A stretch of DNA of 64,000 bases from an uncultured Jannaschia sp. (GCA_947494145.1 CANLTZ010000011.1:1-64000); one strand, 5' to 3'. Shown: positions 1 through 8,780, counted from the first letter of the stretch. Notes: generated by a model not told the origin, from the sequence alone. Translations and numbers: made by a program.

Positions 1-21
1 CTTGTTCGTCGTCTTGCTCAT
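1..21 (-). CDS. Start of an unidentified gene, cut by the left edge
   Basis: Reading leftward, an ATG at 21 opens a frame beginning MSKTTNK that runs off the window. A GGAG sits four bases upstream. This is where rplO would be expected after rpmD, but the residues do not look like the start of L15, so another small gene may lie here. Only seven codons are visible, so no function can be given. Confidence 0.3.
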
Positions 22-80
22 GATGCTCCATCCTACTCAGGAGTTGGAGCCTCCGGCAAACCCGGCGCGGTTCACCTACG

Positions 81-119
81 TCAAAACAAAACCCCTTCCC
101 GCTCCAAAGCTTGCGGGAG
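81..119 (-). terminator. Terminator-like hairpin overlapping the end of the small ORF
   Basis: On the minus strand TCCCGC (118-113) pairs with GCGGGA (102-97) around a 10-nt loop, followed by GGGG and a TTTTGTTTT tract. It overlaps the 3' end of the small ORF rather than following it. Confidence 0.5.
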
Positions 120-290
120 AGGTGGCTCCACCTCTAGGACGCAGAGAAACGTGTGGTGCACCTTGCGGTGATCCGCTTCGATCTCGGCGATGCGTGCCAG
201 GGCGTCTTCCCGTGTCGCGAAATCATAGGGTGCGCCGATCAAGGCGGGTCTGCCGCCATCGGGCACACGGATGACCACAAAGCGTTTCAT
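81..290 (-). CDS. Small hypothetical protein (69 aa) after rpmD
   Basis: The ATG at 290 gives a protein starting MKRFVVIRVPDGG; an in-frame start at 308 would add six residues. It has no signal peptide or membrane segment and looks like a compact soluble domain with an acidic helix (DALARIAEIEADHRK). It follows the terminator behind rpmD, so it probably has its own transcript. The last dozen codons coincide with a hairpin and T-rich tract, so the C-terminal tail is encoded by what looks like its own terminator. I do not recognise the family. Confidence 0.5.
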   Translation of the reverse strand: MKRFVVIRVPDGGRPALIGAPYDFATREDALARIAEIEADHRKVHHTFLCVLEVEPPLPQALEREGVLF

Positions 291-304
291 GCCGCGATCA
301 AATG

Positions 305-337
305 ACAAAACGCCCCGGATGTCACTCCGAGGCGTTT
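305..337 (-). terminator. Intrinsic terminator after rpmD
   Basis: On the minus strand an 11-bp stem AAACGCCTCGG / CCGGGGCGTTT (one G-T pair) encloses an 8-nt loop and runs into TTTTGTC. It lies 40 bp behind the rpmD stop, so the spc block appears to end here rather than continuing directly into rplO. Confidence 0.7.
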
Positions 338-376
338 CAATTCGTGGGAGGATTGTACCTACCAGCGGCGGAGGGC

Positions 377-565
377 TCAGCCCTTCTCTTCGATAATCTC
401 GACCATGTGCGGAATCTTGGCGACCATGCCGCGGATGGAGGGGGTGTCCTCCAACTCGCGGGTCTTGTGCATCTTGTTGAGACCCAGGCCGATCAGCGTG
501 GCGCGCTGGTCGGCGGAGCGGCGGATCGGGCTACCGATCTGCTTGACCACAATCGTCTTTGCCAT
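377..565 (-). CDS. rpmD: 50S ribosomal protein L30
   Basis: 62 codons, the usual length of bacterial L30. The sequence starts [16 protein letters not shown] and contains the conserved [16 protein letters not shown] core, with the family's small alpha-beta fold that binds 23S rRNA. It begins 3 bp after rpsE, as in other spc operons, and a strong terminator follows its stop. Confidence 0.97.
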   Translation of the reverse strand: MAKTIVVKQIGSPIRRSADQRATLIGLGLNKMHKTRELEDTPSIRGMVAKIPHMVEIIEEKG

Positions 566-568
566 GAA

Positions 569-1156
569 TCAGGCCTCCTCTGCGACAGGCGCTTGCTTGC
601 CGTCCATCTTGGGACCGTCATCTTTACGCAAAATCTCGGCCACCTTCTTGCCGCGGCGCTGCGCGACGGAGCGAGGCGACGCCTCTTTCGTCAGGCCGTC
701 CAGCGTGGCGCGGATCATGTTGTAAGGGTTCTGGGAGCCGATGGATTTCGACACCACATCCTTGATGCCCAGCATCTCGAACACGGCGCGCATCGGGCCA
801 CCGGCAATGATTCCAGTGCCTTCTGGGGCAGTCCGCATTACGACCCGGCCTGCGCCATGGCGGCCTTCCATGTCGTGGTGGAGCGTGCGACCGTCGCGCA
901 ACGGCACGCGGATCATCTGGCGTTTGGCCTGTTCGGTGGCCTTGCGGATGGCCTCGGGTACTTCCTTGGCCTTACCCTTGCCAAAGCCCACACGACCCTT
1001 TTGGTCGCCTACGACGACGAGCGCCGCAAAACCGAAGCGCTTACCGCCCTTCACCGTCTTGGACACGCGGTTGATCGCCACGAGGCGGTCAGCAAATTCC
1101 GGGGTTTCGTCCCGGTCGCGGCCACGGCCCCGACCTCTGTTTTCACGTTCCGCCAT
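569..1156 (-). CDS. rpsE: 30S ribosomal protein S5
   Basis: 195 aa from the ATG at 1156, which has an AGGAG ribosome-binding site; an in-frame upstream ATG at 1216 would add 20 residues foreign to the family and was rejected. The N-terminal tail is rich in RGRGRDRD. The double-stranded-RNA-binding part ([18 protein letters not shown]) and the C-terminal S5 domain ([15 protein letters not shown]) follow. S5 sits at the mRNA entry and contributes to decoding fidelity. It lies between rplR and rpmD. Confidence 0.97.
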   Translation of the reverse strand: MAERENRGRGRGRDRDETPEFADRLVAINRVSKTVKGGKRFGFAALVVVGDQKGRVGFGKGKAKEVPEAIRKATEQAKRQMIRVPLRDGRTLHHDMEGRHGAGRVVMRTAPEGTGIIAGGPMRAVFEMLGIKDVVSKSIGSQNPYNMIRATLDGLTKEASPRSVAQRRGKKVAEILRKDDGPKMDGKQAPVAEEA

Positions 1157-1281
1157 GCGGCAACTCCTGATGTATGGGGCGCTTTGCCCCAATTTGTGCA
1201 ATCCTGGTGGCGTCAAAACCTAGTTCGGATGGAACACCCCGGATCATCGAGGGGGCCGCGCACGGCCCCCTACCCGTCTTC

Positions 1282-1641
1282 TTAGAACTTCAAACCACCT
1301 TCGCGCGCGGCGTCGGCCAGGGCCTTCACCTTGCCGTGGAATAAAAAACCGCCGCGGTCGAAATAGACTTCTTCCACACCAGCTTTCTTGGCCCGTTCAG
1401 CGATGGCTGCGCCAACCTTGGCGGCGGCCTCGACGTTGTTCTTGCCCGCCAGGCCGATCTCTTTGTCCATGGTGGACGCAGAGGCGAGCGTCTTGCCCGC
1501 CACATCGTCGATCACCTGCACGGAGATGTTCTTGTTGGAGCGGTGCACCGACAGGCGCGGACGCCCGGCGGCCATCTTGCGAAGCTTGTTCCGGACGCGC
1601 AGGCGGCGCTTGAGGAACAGATCCCGTTTGCTGTTTGCCAT
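1282..1641 (-). CDS. rplR: 50S ribosomal protein L18
   Basis: 119 aa, typical length. The basic N-terminus ([12 protein letters not shown]) is followed by the conserved [18 protein letters not shown] segment and the C-terminal [18 protein letters not shown] motif that holds 5S rRNA in the central protuberance. It lies 11 bp behind rplF. The 125-bp gap to rpsE contains a GC-rich hairpin (about 1251-1271) with no T-run, so read-through into rpsE is likely. Confidence 0.97.
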   Translation of the reverse strand: MANSKRDLFLKRRLRVRNKLRKMAAGRPRLSVHRSNKNISVQVIDDVAGKTLASASTMDKEIGLAGKNNVEAAAKVGAAIAERAKKAGVEEVYFDRGGFLFHGKVKALADAAREGGLKF

Positions 1642-1652
1642 CTGACTGATCC

Positions 1653-2183
1653 TTACCTCTTGCCTTCCTTACGGAAGATGTACTCGCCCTTATATTTGAT
1701 GCCCTTGCCCTTGTAGGGCTCGGGACGGCGCCAATCGCGGATATTGGCCGCCACTTGGCCGACGAGTTGCTGGTCGGCGCCTTCCACGATGACTTCGGTC
1801 TGCTTGGGCGCGGTAACGGTCACGCCTTCGGGCACTTCGAAATTCACATCGTGGCTATAGCCCAGCGACAGCTTCAGGGTGTTACCCTGCATCTGCGCGC
1901 GGTAGCCAACGCCGGAAATTTCCAGCTCTTTCTTGAAGCCTTCTGTCACCCCGGTCACCAGATTGGCGACCATGGTGCGGGACATGCCCCATTGCTGGCG
2001 GGCGCGCTTGGATTTGCCGCGCGGCTCAACCAGAATGGCGTTGTCTTCGACCTTCAGCGTCACGTCATCCGTGGCGGTGAACTGGCGGCTGCCCTTGGGG
2101 CCCTTGACGCTGACGGTCTGGCCCGAGACCGAAGCCTCGACGCCCGATGGCAGGTCGACGGGTCTTTTGCCGATACGAGACAT
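1653..2183 (-). CDS. rplF: 50S ribosomal protein L6
   Basis: 176 aa, the usual length. Two repeated L6 domains are visible. The start is [18 protein letters not shown], and the C-terminal signature [16 protein letters not shown] binds 23S rRNA near the sarcin-ricin loop and factor-binding site. It lies 11 bp behind rpsH in the normal spc order. Confidence 0.97.
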   Translation of the reverse strand: MSRIGKRPVDLPSGVEASVSGQTVSVKGPKGSRQFTATDDVTLKVEDNAILVEPRGKSKRARQQWGMSRTMVANLVTGVTEGFKKELEISGVGYRAQMQGNTLKLSLGYSHDVNFEVPEGVTVTAPKQTEVIVEGADQQLVGQVAANIRDWRRPEPYKGKGIKYKGEYIFRKEGKR

Positions 2184-2194
2184 ACCACCCTCCT

Positions 2195-2587
2195 CTAGAA
2201 TACGGTGCAGAGCACTTCGCCGCCAACATTGGCGCTGCGGGCTGCTGCATCCGACATGACGCCGCGTGACGTCGAGACGATGGCGACGCCCAGGCCCTGA
2301 CGGACCGAGGGGATGTCGCCCACACCCAAGTAAACGCGACGGCCCGGCTTCGAGACCCGCTTGACTTCGCGGATCACGGGGACGCCCTCGTAATACTTGA
2401 GTTCGATTTCCAGCGTCGGGTGGCCCTGGCGATCCGACGACGATTCATAGCCGCGGATATAGCCTTCGTCGGCGAGCACATCGAGAACGCGTGCGCGCAG
2501 CTTGGACGCTGGGGTGGAAACGGTGCCCTTCCCGCGCATCTGCGCGTTCCGGATACGGGTCAGCATATCGCCGATGGGATCATTCAT
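2195..2587 (-). CDS. rpsH: 30S ribosomal protein S8
   Basis: 130 aa. It starts [16 protein letters not shown] and ends with the family signature ([20 protein letters not shown]). S8 is a primary 16S rRNA binder and in enterobacteria also represses the spc operon through the rplE leader; whether that holds here cannot be seen from the sequence. It starts 12 bp after rpsN. Confidence 0.97.
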   Translation of the reverse strand: MNDPIGDMLTRIRNAQMRGKGTVSTPASKLRARVLDVLADEGYIRGYESSSDRQGHPTLEIELKYYEGVPVIREVKRVSKPGRRVYLGVGDIPSVRQGLGVAIVSTSRGVMSDAAARSANVGGEVLCTVF

Positions 2588-2599
2588 AACGGGACCTCC

Positions 2600-2905
2600 T
2601 CACCAGCTCGACTTGACCATGCCGGGGATTTTCCCCTGGCTGGCGAGTTCACGCAGCATGATGCGGCTGAGCTTCAGCTTGCGGTAATAGCCACGGGGGC
2701 GACCGGTCAACTGGCAGCGATTGTTGAGACGAACGGCCGATGAGTTGCGGGGCAGCTCAGCCAGTTTGAGGGTCGCCTTGAAGCGTTCCTCCATTGGCTT
2801 GGATTCGTCGCGGATGATTTCCTTCAGCGCTGCGCGCTTTCCGGCATATTTCTTCACCAGCCGCTCGCGCTTCTTCTGGCGTTCGATCATGGATTCTTTT
2901 GCCAT
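2600..2905 (-). CDS. rpsN: 30S ribosomal protein S14 (zinc-independent form)
   Basis: 101 aa from the ATG at 2905. It starts [19 protein letters not shown] and contains [12 protein letters not shown]-type sequence ([19 protein letters not shown]). The long form lacks the CxxC pairs of short zinc-binding S14, as expected in alphaproteobacteria. An in-frame upstream extension to 3127 is out of character and overlaps rplE, so it was rejected. Confidence 0.96.
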   Translation of the reverse strand: MAKESMIERQKKRERLVKKYAGKRAALKEIIRDESKPMEERFKATLKLAELPRNSSAVRLNNRCQLTGRPRGYYRKLKLSRIMLRELASQGKIPGMVKSSW

Positions 2906-2915
2906 GGTCCGGTCC

Positions 2916-3479
2916 TCAGCTGTTGAACGGAAGGTTGAAGTGCTTGAGCAGCGACTTCGCCTCCGCGTCCGTATGGGCGGTGGTGCAGATGATGATGTCC
3001 ATGCCCCAAACCTCATCGACCTTGTCGAAGTTGATCTCGGGGAAGACGATATGTTCCTTGAGACCCATGGCGTAATTGCCGCGGCCATCGAAGCTTTTGC
3101 CGGATACGCCGCGGAAGTCGCGGACACGGGGCAAGGCGATCGTCACAAGACGGTCGAGGAATTCATACATTCGGTCGCCGCGAAGCGTCACCTTGGTGCC
3201 CAACGGCATGCCTTCGCGAACGCGAAAGCCAGCGATGGACTTCTTTGCCTTTGTGATGACGGCTTTTTGGCCCGCGATCAGCGTCAGATCATCCTGGGCC
3301 GACTTGGCTTTCTTGCTATCACGCACAGATTCCGCGCCGGCCCCAATGTTCAGGACAATCTTGTCCAAACGCGGGATCATCATGTCGTTCTTATAGCCGA
3401 ATTCTTCCTTCATCGCGGGCTTAATCGTCTCGCGGAAGGCGGCCTTCAGGCGGGGCGTGTAGTTTGCAGTATCGAGCAT
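2916..3479 (-). CDS. rplE: 50S ribosomal protein L5
   Basis: 187 aa. Family markers are [13 protein letters not shown] at the N-terminus, [16 protein letters not shown], and the C-terminal [17 protein letters not shown]5 binds 5S rRNA and contacts S13 across the subunit bridge. Its ATG at 3479 overlaps the rplX stop by one base (TGATG), so translation is probably coupled. Confidence 0.97.
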   Translation of the reverse strand: MLDTANYTPRLKAAFRETIKPAMKEEFGYKNDMMIPRLDKIVLNIGAGAESVRDSKKAKSAQDDLTLIAGQKAVITKAKKSIAGFRVREGMPLGTKVTLRGDRMYEFLDRLVTIALPRVRDFRGVSGKSFDGRGNYAMGLKEHIVFPEINFDKVDEVWGMDIIICTTAHTDAEAKSLLKHFNLPFNS

Positions 3480-3784
3480 CAGATCACGTCCCCTGTGGTC
3501 TTGGCGAAGCGGACCTTCTTGCCGTCTTCCATGCGGAAGCCAACGCGAGAGGCTTTGCCATTGGCATCGACGATGGCAAGGTTCGACAGGTCGATGGGCA
3601 GCGCCTTGGGGATGCGCCCGCCCTGGCTGGCCTGGCTTTGACGGGTGTGGCGGATGGCCATGTTAAGGCCTTCGACCACGGCCTTGCCGGCCTTCGGGTC
3701 GACGGAGGCGATTTCGCCTTCCTTGCCCTTGTCGCGGCCCGACAGCACGATGACCTTATCGCCTTTGCGGAGTTTGGCAGCCAT
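3479..3784 (-). CDS. rplX: 50S ribosomal protein L24
   Basis: 101 aa, beginning [20 protein letters not shown], the KOW motif typical of L24. L24 initiates 50S assembly by binding 23S rRNA domain I. Start and stop each overlap the neighbours by one base (TAATG with rplN, TGATG with rplE). The longer open frame to 4093 is antisense-like extension across rplN and was rejected. Confidence 0.96.
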   Translation of the reverse strand: MAAKLRKGDKVIVLSGRDKGKEGEIASVDPKAGKAVVEGLNMAIRHTRQSQASQGGRIPKALPIDLSNLAIVDANGKASRVGFRMEDGKKVRFAKTTGDVI

Positions 3785-4152
3785 TACAGCACCTCCGGCG
3801 CGAGCGAGATGATCTTCATGAAGTTCTTCGCGCGCAATTCGCGAACCACCGGCCCGAAGATGCGGGTGCCGATCGGCTCGTTGTTGTTGTTGAGGATGAC
3901 GGCGGCGTTCCGGTCGAAGCGGATGGCGGTGCCATCGTCGCGGCGCACTTCCTTGGCGGTGCGCACGACAACGGCCTTGCGAACGTCGCCCTTTTTGACG
4001 CGGCCCCGCGGAATGGCTTCCTTGACTGACACCACGATGATGTCGCCAACGGAAGCGTATTTCCGCTTGGACCCGCCCAGGACCTTGATGCACTGAACGC
4101 GGCGCGCGCCGCTATTGTCAGCAACATCCAGGTTGGTTTGCATCTGGATCAT
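3784..4152 (-). CDS. rplN: 50S ribosomal protein L14
   Basis: 122 aa, exact family length. It starts [17 protein letters not shown] and contains the signature [18 protein letters not shown]14 sits at the subunit interface in bridge B8. It follows rpsQ after a 100-bp gap and is coupled to rplX through TAATG. Confidence 0.97.
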   Translation of the reverse strand: MIQMQTNLDVADNSGARRVQCIKVLGGSKRKYASVGDIIVVSVKEAIPRGRVKKGDVRKAVVVRTAKEVRRDDGTAIRFDRNAAVILNNNNEPIGTRIFGPVVRELRAKNFMKIISLAPEVL

Positions 4153-4252
4153 TGGTTTCTCCCGACCTTTGGGGGGCCGATGCGTGGCCGTGTCCCCAGG
4201 GTTTCGAATTCATGTAGCCGCGCTCAGAAGCGAGCGGGCCGGCGGCCATTGC

Positions 4253-4483
4253 CTAGTCGGCAATGACCTCCCACCGTTTCGTCTTGGACTTGGGCGGGCA
4301 TTCCTGGATGCGCACAATGTCGCCAACTTTGAACTGGTTGGTTTCATCGTGGGCACGGTATTTCTTGGACTTCCGCACGGTCTTCTGCAGGAGCGGGTGC
4401 TTGAAGCGCCGCTCGATAGAGACGGTGACCGTCTGGGCGTTGGTGTCGGAGGTGACGACGCCCTGCAGGATACGCTTAGGCAT
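4253..4483 (-). CDS. rpsQ: 30S ribosomal protein S17
   Basis: 76 aa. The OB-fold protein starts [13 protein letters not shown] and carries [19 protein letters not shown] and the [18 protein letters not shown] signature. S17 binds the 5' domain of 16S rRNA early in assembly. The start codon lies inside the end of rpmC (8-nt overlap). Confidence 0.97.
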   Translation of the reverse strand: MPKRILQGVVTSDTNAQTVTVSIERRFKHPLLQKTVRKSKKYRAHDETNQFKVGDIVRIQECPPKSKTKRWEVIAD

Positions 4484-4679
4484 CGGCTTCCCCTTTCGCC
4501 TTTTCGTTGAGGATGGTCATGACGCGCGCTGTGTCGCGGCGCACGCGGCGCATCCGCGCGGTGTTTTCCAGCTGGTTGGTGGCAGCTTGGAAGCGGAGGT
4601 TGAACGCCTCCTTCTTGAGATTGGTGAGCTCCGTGCGCAGCTCATCGGGGGTCTTGCCCCGCAACTCGGTGGCGTCCAT
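4476..4679 (-). CDS. rpmC: 50S ribosomal protein L29
   Basis: 67 aa from the ATG at 4679, two coiled helices: [20 protein letters not shown] and [21 protein letters not shown]29 lies at the nascent-peptide exit with L23. It normally follows rplP directly, but here about 3.7 kb of unrelated genes lie between them. A candidate promoter lies about 75 bp upstream, so rpmC seems to head the spc block. Confidence 0.96.
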   Translation of the reverse strand: MDATELRGKTPDELRTELTNLKKEAFNLRFQAATNQLENTARMRRVRRDTARVMTILNEKAKGEADA

Positions 4680-4754
4680 CGCCTGGGTCCTTTCAACATC
4701 ACCGGAAGGCCCCTTGCGGGTCACCCTTGGTCCGGTGGAGTGGGTAGAGCGCGC

Positions 4755-4783
4755 CGTTTAGACGGCTTGGGCGATGTTGGCAA
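4755..4783 (-). promoter_or_regulatory. Candidate promoter of the rpmC-rpmD block
   Basis: On the minus strand TTGCCA (4783-4778), a 17-bp spacer and TAAACG (4760-4755), followed by a GC-rich GCGCGC discriminator. The -10 and discriminator (TAAACGGCGC) are the same as at the candidate rplB promoter. GC-rich discriminators are a known mark of stringently controlled promoters. Experimental start-site data are lacking. Confidence 0.6.
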
Positions 4784-4787
4784 GGGG

Positions 4788-5576
4788 CTAATCCGCCCTC
4801 TGGCGCAGCCAGATGCGGCGGGCCACTTGTTCATTCAGAAGAAGGTGCGGGTAGACCAGTCTCCCTTCCTTGTTCGGAAGGCATTCTCCGAATTTCCAGC
4901 ATTGCTGCACAGACCAAGGCAGGCCGCTCGGCGCCTTGTCGGGTTCCGCCCAGCCCGGAGCCAATTCTTGGGGAAACGCAGCCAATGTCCTGTCGGTGAT
5001 CCGTTCCAACAGATCATGGGCATCCTTGTGGAAGCGACGGCTTGTGCCTGCATCTTGCAGGGCAAAAGGGTCGGGGACGGCCTGGCGCCAGACTTTGCTG
5101 GATATGGCGGCGTATCGAGATTCGATCCAGCCGTGGTCGAGGAGGAAGGGACGGAAGGAGCGGCAGCCGCTGCCATTGTGGTCGATCAGGCCAAGGGACG
5201 CCAAGGCCTCCGCAAAGGCACCGCTCAAACCCAGTGGTTCCCGCGGATCAAAAACCTGTCGCCCAGCAAAATACTGGCCCGCATAGGCCAAGGCGCAATC
5301 CAGCAGGTCAATGAATGGAGGGGCAAGGCGTTGCGTATCTGCGGACCTTCCAATGACGTCAGTCGTTTCATCGATCGAACAGCGCAAAGAGACGATTGGC
5401 CCATCGACCTCCACCAGGTGGAAGCGAGCAAGCAGCGCGGGAAGTCCTTCGCCTGCCGACATAAACATATGATCGAACGAAACCCCGCCTGCGAAAGCAT
5501 GGACGAGACAGGGCCGGATCACCGCGACACGTGCCGCGGGACAGTCCAGGTCTTCGTAGAAATCCAGATATCCCAT
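4788..5576 (-). CDS. Hypothetical protein (262 aa) inside the ribosomal protein cluster
   Basis: I do not recognise the family. The protein starts MGYLDFYEDLDCPAAR, has no signal peptide or membrane segment, and is rich in aromatic and acidic residues (FIDLLDCALAYAGQYFAGRQ). Near the end it has a segment PWSVQQCWKFGECLPNKEG. It starts 10 bp after the oxygenase-like gene, so the two are probably cotranscribed with each other and with the VWA gene. The rpmC promoter lies between it and rpmC. Confidence 0.75.
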   Translation of the reverse strand: MGYLDFYEDLDCPAARVAVIRPCLVHAFAGGVSFDHMFMSAGEGLPALLARFHLVEVDGPIVSLRCSIDETTDVIGRSADTQRLAPPFIDLLDCALAYAGQYFAGRQVFDPREPLGLSGAFAEALASLGLIDHNGSGCRSFRPFLLDHGWIESRYAAISSKVWRQAVPDPFALQDAGTSRRFHKDAHDLLERITDRTLAAFPQELAPGWAEPDKAPSGLPWSVQQCWKFGECLPNKEGRLVYPHLLLNEQVARRIWLRQRAD

Positions 5577-5586
5577 TCCTGGCCGG

Positions 5587-6207
5587 TCACCCCCAGCGAT
5601 AGTTGAAACTGACGCTGACCCGGTCCTCCTCGGCCATATTCATCGGCACCTCATGCCGAAGCCAGCTTTCCCACAGCAGCAGATGGCCCACTTTCGGGGT
5701 CTCATAGTGGAAGCTGCGCAGGTCCGGCGGTGCATCGGCGCGGCGAGGGGGGGCCGCCATCATCATGGGCAGGCGCGGGTCTTCGAGTTTGAGGGCGGAC
5801 GTGCCCGGCGGCATGGCGACATAGGTCGTACCGGAGATGACGGAATGAGGGTGAAGGTGGCCGGTATGGATGCCGCCTTCGGGCAGGATGTTGATCCAGA
5901 TGTCTTCCAGCGTCAGGGGCTTGTCGCCCAGATCGAAAGCCAGCGCCTCGGCGAAACTGGCGACATGGACATCGAGCGATTTCACCAGGTCGGCGAAGAT
6001 CGGAAAGCGCCAGGGCAGGTCCGACAGCGACGCGTAGGAGGTATAGCCGGGAAAGGCGTTGGCGTCGCACCAATCCTGCCCCGCTTCGTCATCCTCGGCG
6101 ATGGAGAAGCAAGACGTCGCGAGTTCGTCGGCATCGACCTTGGGGCCGTGTTCCGAAAGTGCTGCGCGGTAAAGGCGGGTGGCAAAGAGGGAGGAGATGT
6201 GGGGCAT
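5587..6207 (-). CDS. Putative 2-oxoglutarate/Fe(II) oxygenase of the TIGR02466 type
   Basis: 206 aa from the ATG at 6207; an upstream in-frame ATG at 6309 overlaps the VWA gene and adds unrelated sequence. The central GGIHTGHLHPHSVISGTTYV matches the metal-binding H-x-HP segment of TIGR02466-type proteins. The C-terminal WLRHEVPMN plus RVSVSFNYRW supplies the distal histidine and the arginine expected to bind 2-oxoglutarate. Substrate is unknown. The gene is the middle one of three inserted between rplP and rpmC. Confidence 0.8.
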   Translation of the reverse strand: MPHISSLFATRLYRAALSEHGPKVDADELATSCFSIAEDDEAGQDWCDANAFPGYTSYASLSDLPWRFPIFADLVKSLDVHVASFAEALAFDLGDKPLTLEDIWINILPEGGIHTGHLHPHSVISGTTYVAMPPGTSALKLEDPRLPMMMAAPPRRADAPPDLRSFHYETPKVGHLLLWESWLRHEVPMNMAEEDRVSVSFNYRWG

Positions 6208-6262
6208 GCCCCCCTTTAGCGGAGCTGGCGGGTGGCCGGTAGAGATGAGAGGGCGGGACGCT

Positions 6263-6940
6263 TTAGAACAGCAGCGCGCAACCCAGAGTGCGGCGGAAGG
6301 CGGCCTCAAGCTCTTCGGTGGTTTCGGTGTCGAGGAACAGCCCGCCGGTCAGGTCGGCCAAGCAGCGGGAGGCGGTTTCGCCCTCGGTGTAGTCGCTTGC
6401 GCCCTCGCTCTGCCAGGCAAAGAAGGCGCCACGGACTTTGAAGCCGATAACATGGATGGTGAGGTCCTGGGCTTCGGCAGCCAGCCGCGCGGCAAGGCGG
6501 CAGGGCGCGCCGCCGCAGGTTTCCTTGCCGTCGGTGACCAGGACGATCGCGCCAGGTCGGGCGCGGTAATCGAGGGCTTGGGCGGCCAGTTCCACTGCGG
6601 CAGTCAGCGCGGTATCGCCCGCCGGCTGCAGGGCATCCACGGCATCCACGATGCGGAGCCCTGCCCCGGCCATGGGCGGGAAGCGCAGGTCGATGCCGGC
6701 GCATTGGTCGCCGCCGCCGGGGCCGTAGACGATTAGGCCCAGGCGCCGGTGCAGGGCGATGTCGGGGATGGCCTCGGCCACGGCCCGGCGGGCGGAGACG
6801 ATGCGCGGCTCGTCCAGGAGGTTGAAGCCCATCTCCGCCATGGAGCCGGAGCCGTCGAAGACGATCATGGCGTCCTCGGTGCAGTCCTGGGCCGCGAGCG
6901 GCGTGGCGAGGGCGGTGCAGAGGACGAGGGCGCGATACAT
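6263..6940 (-). CDS. Exported von Willebrand factor A domain protein
   Basis: 225 aa with a signal peptide (cleavage likely after LATPLAAQ) and a VWA domain. The MIDAS loop is DGSGSM (Asp29, Ser31, Ser33), with a second metal-site Asp in VTDGKE. Cysteine pairs (DC..., CGGAPC) suit a periplasmic disulfide-bonded protein. The role is unknown; VWA domains bind proteins through a divalent metal. It heads the three-gene minus-strand insertion, 55 bp ahead of the oxygenase-like gene. Confidence 0.85.
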   Translation of the reverse strand: MYRALVLCTALATPLAAQDCTEDAMIVFDGSGSMAEMGFNLLDEPRIVSARRAVAEAIPDIALHRRLGLIVYGPGGGDQCAGIDLRFPPMAGAGLRIVDAVDALQPAGDTALTAAVELAAQALDYRARPGAIVLVTDGKETCGGAPCRLAARLAAEAQDLTIHVIGFKVRGAFFAWQSEGASDYTEGETASRCLADLTGGLFLDTETTEELEAAFRRTLGCALLF

Positions 6941-7231
6941 GGGCGGAGTATGGCGGGCAGGCGGCGTGTGTCGAGGGGGCGCTCGGCTTGTTCTTCTGGG
7001 AAGGGTCGACGTGGAGGGACCCGGTAGGACATAGTTTGTCGTCGGTCTGCTTTGCGGGACAAGTCAGCTTTCGCTGCGGCTGCGCCAATGGCTGATTTCG
7101 AAAATCTAACTGATAATAAGCAAGTGTCGTTGCATGCTTGAAATGTAAGACTCGAATGCTTTCATTCAGCATGGCACTTAACATATCGACGAATACTGCT
7201 CCCACACTATAGCGATTGAAGGCCAAAGGCT

Positions 7232-7879
7232 TTGAAAATATATAAGTATTTTTCTATCGACGTCATAGATTTGGTTTTCCAAAAGAATGGCTATTGTGGA
7301 GTCAAATTCTCGCTCCCAAAAGACTACAATGATCCATACGAACTATTCTTGGGCGTTGACCTAGATGTGTCGACAGAAAGCCTTGCCACATACCAAGAAA
7401 TCGTCCAGGAACTTCCACAGTTTCCAACGACATGTTTCTCCAAGTCACCGATTGTCGCTCCTATGTGGGCACACTATGCGCAAAATCACACTGGGTTCGT
7501 GCTCGAATTTGACGTGAGCGCCTTGCAAGAAACCTTTGAAAAAATCGAAGTTCGCGATGTTGATTATAAGGCGGGCCCCAATCCAGACCTTGCATTATCT
7601 TTGGAACGAGTGGCAGTAACAAAGAAACCCAGGCATGCAGTTTGGCTGCGCCAACAAGTTCTCACCGAAGCCTACTTTTCGAAGTATCAGGACTGGAGTT
7701 ACGAGCAGGAATGTCGATTGGTTGACAAAAACCAGTACGTGGAGGATGTCGCAGGAAACGACATCCTGTTCATACCAACTGAATGTGTGACTGCGATGAT
7801 CGTTGGCGGGAAAATACTCGAAGACAAGAAAGCGACCAGTATTGAGTTGTCCCAGATAAATGACATTGATTGGTACTAA
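7232..7879 (+). CDS. DUF2971 family protein
   Basis: 215 aa on the strand opposite to the ribosomal genes. Family hallmarks in order are the N-terminal IYKYFS, LPKDYNDPYE, CFSKSPIVAPMWAHYAQNHTG, and DWSYEQECRL. DUF2971 has no established biochemical function. Base composition is clearly more AT-rich than the flanking genes, with codons such as aaa, tat and gat common, which suggests transfer. The gene sits between rplP's terminator and the VWA gene, with a small zinc-ribbon ORF 33 bp downstream. Confidence 0.85.
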   Translation: MKIYKYFSIDVIDLVFQKNGYCGVKFSLPKDYNDPYELFLGVDLDVSTESLATYQEIVQELPQFPTTCFSKSPIVAPMWAHYAQNHTGFVLEFDVSALQETFEKIEVRDVDYKAGPNPDLALSLERVAVTKKPRHAVWLRQQVLTEAYFSKYQDWSYEQECRLVDKNQYVEDVAGNDILFIPTECVTAMIVGGKILEDKKATSIELSQINDIDWY

Positions 7880-7912
7880 CTCATCATCGGAAAAAGCCTA
7901 GCGCTGCCATAC

Positions 7913-8155
7913 ATGCGATCAACGGATGAGAGCGTCTTCCTCTTTGAAAAAGGGGAAGTCACTGAGGCTCTGGGCAAATGCGAGAGTTGTTCAGAACCAG
8001 TCCCATCTGGTGGCGACCTATGTGTTTGGTGCTCGATTACTGAATCACATGCAGACGAAGCCGCACGGGGCAATCCATTCAGAATCCTCGATCACATAGG
8101 ACAGTTAGAAAGCTACCTTGAAGGCGTCCGCGATATTGAACGCAAACGGAGATAA
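7913..8155 (+). CDS. Small putative zinc-ribbon protein (80 aa)
   Basis: It contains CESC and CVWC separated by 13 residues, a plausible four-cysteine zinc site, followed by a charged helical tail (LESYLEGVRDIERKRR). It begins 33 bp after the DUF2971 gene, shares its lower GC content and may be cotranscribed. No family is recognised; a non-coding explanation cannot be excluded. Confidence 0.5.
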   Translation: MRSTDESVFLFEKGEVTEALGKCESCSEPVPSGGDLCVWCSITESHADEAARGNPFRILDHIGQLESYLEGVRDIERKRR

Positions 8156-8299
8156 GCGCTTAGCAAAATGAGCATCTCGAGTCCCTAGGGTTGAGCCGAA
8201 AAATCTGTACAGTTCCTTCAAAGCTCACCGGAAGCAGGCCTTCCAGCGCCCCGTAACACTGGTCACTTTAGGCTCAAACCAGACGCCCGCCATCAGAAA

Positions 8300-8326
8300 G
8301 AGAAAGGGCGCCCGCGGGCGCCCTTC
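8300..8326 (-). terminator. Intrinsic terminator after rplP
   Basis: On the minus strand GGGCGCCC is followed by GC and GGGCGCCC, extended by AA/TT, then TTTCTCTTTCTG. It begins 28 bp behind the rplP stop and separates rplP from the accessory genes and rpmC. Confidence 0.75.
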
Positions 8327-8353
8327 CACTGTCGGATCACTCGAAGACCGGTC

Positions 8354-8767
8354 TCACCAATCTTCCCGAACCACCGTCCGTGTCTTCACCGGAAGCTTCA
8401 TCGCGGCGAGGCGCAGGGCCTCGCGGGCGATGGGTTCGGACACGCCGTCGATCTCGAACATGATCCGGCCGGGCTTGACCTTGCAGGCCCAATAATCGAC
8501 CGAACCCTTGCCCTTACCCATCCGCACTTCGGTGGGCTTCGACGTCACAGGTACGTCGGGGAAGATGCGGATCCAGACGCGGCCCTGACGCTTCATATGG
8601 CGCGTCATGGCACGGCGCGCCGCTTCGATCTGGCGGGCGGTGACCCGCTCGGGCTGAGTCGCCTTCAGGCCGTAAGTGCCAAAGGTCAGGTCAGAGCCGC
8701 CCTTGGCCTGGCCGTGGATGCGGCCCTTATGGGCTTTGCGGAACTTTGTCCGTTTCGGTTGCAGCAT
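8354..8767 (-). CDS. rplP: 50S ribosomal protein L16
   Basis: 137 aa, exact family length. It starts [19 protein letters not shown] and has the signature motifs [23 protein letters not shown] and [20 protein letters not shown]16 helps form the A site and binds tRNA and 5S-proximal rRNA. It follows rpsC by 13 bp but is followed by a terminator rather than rpmC. Confidence 0.97.
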   Translation of the reverse strand: MLQPKRTKFRKAHKGRIHGQAKGGSDLTFGTYGLKATQPERVTARQIEAARRAMTRHMKRQGRVWIRIFPDVPVTSKPTEVRMGKGKGSVDYWACKVKPGRIMFEIDGVSEPIAREALRLAAMKLPVKTRTVVREDW

Positions 8768-8780
8768 TGGTTAACCTCCC

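Noticed and set aside
4263-5606. A 447-codon plus-strand frame opposite rpsQ, rpmC and the hypothetical gene
   Set aside because: It spans two unrelated minus-strand genes and an intergenic promoter, with no family features.
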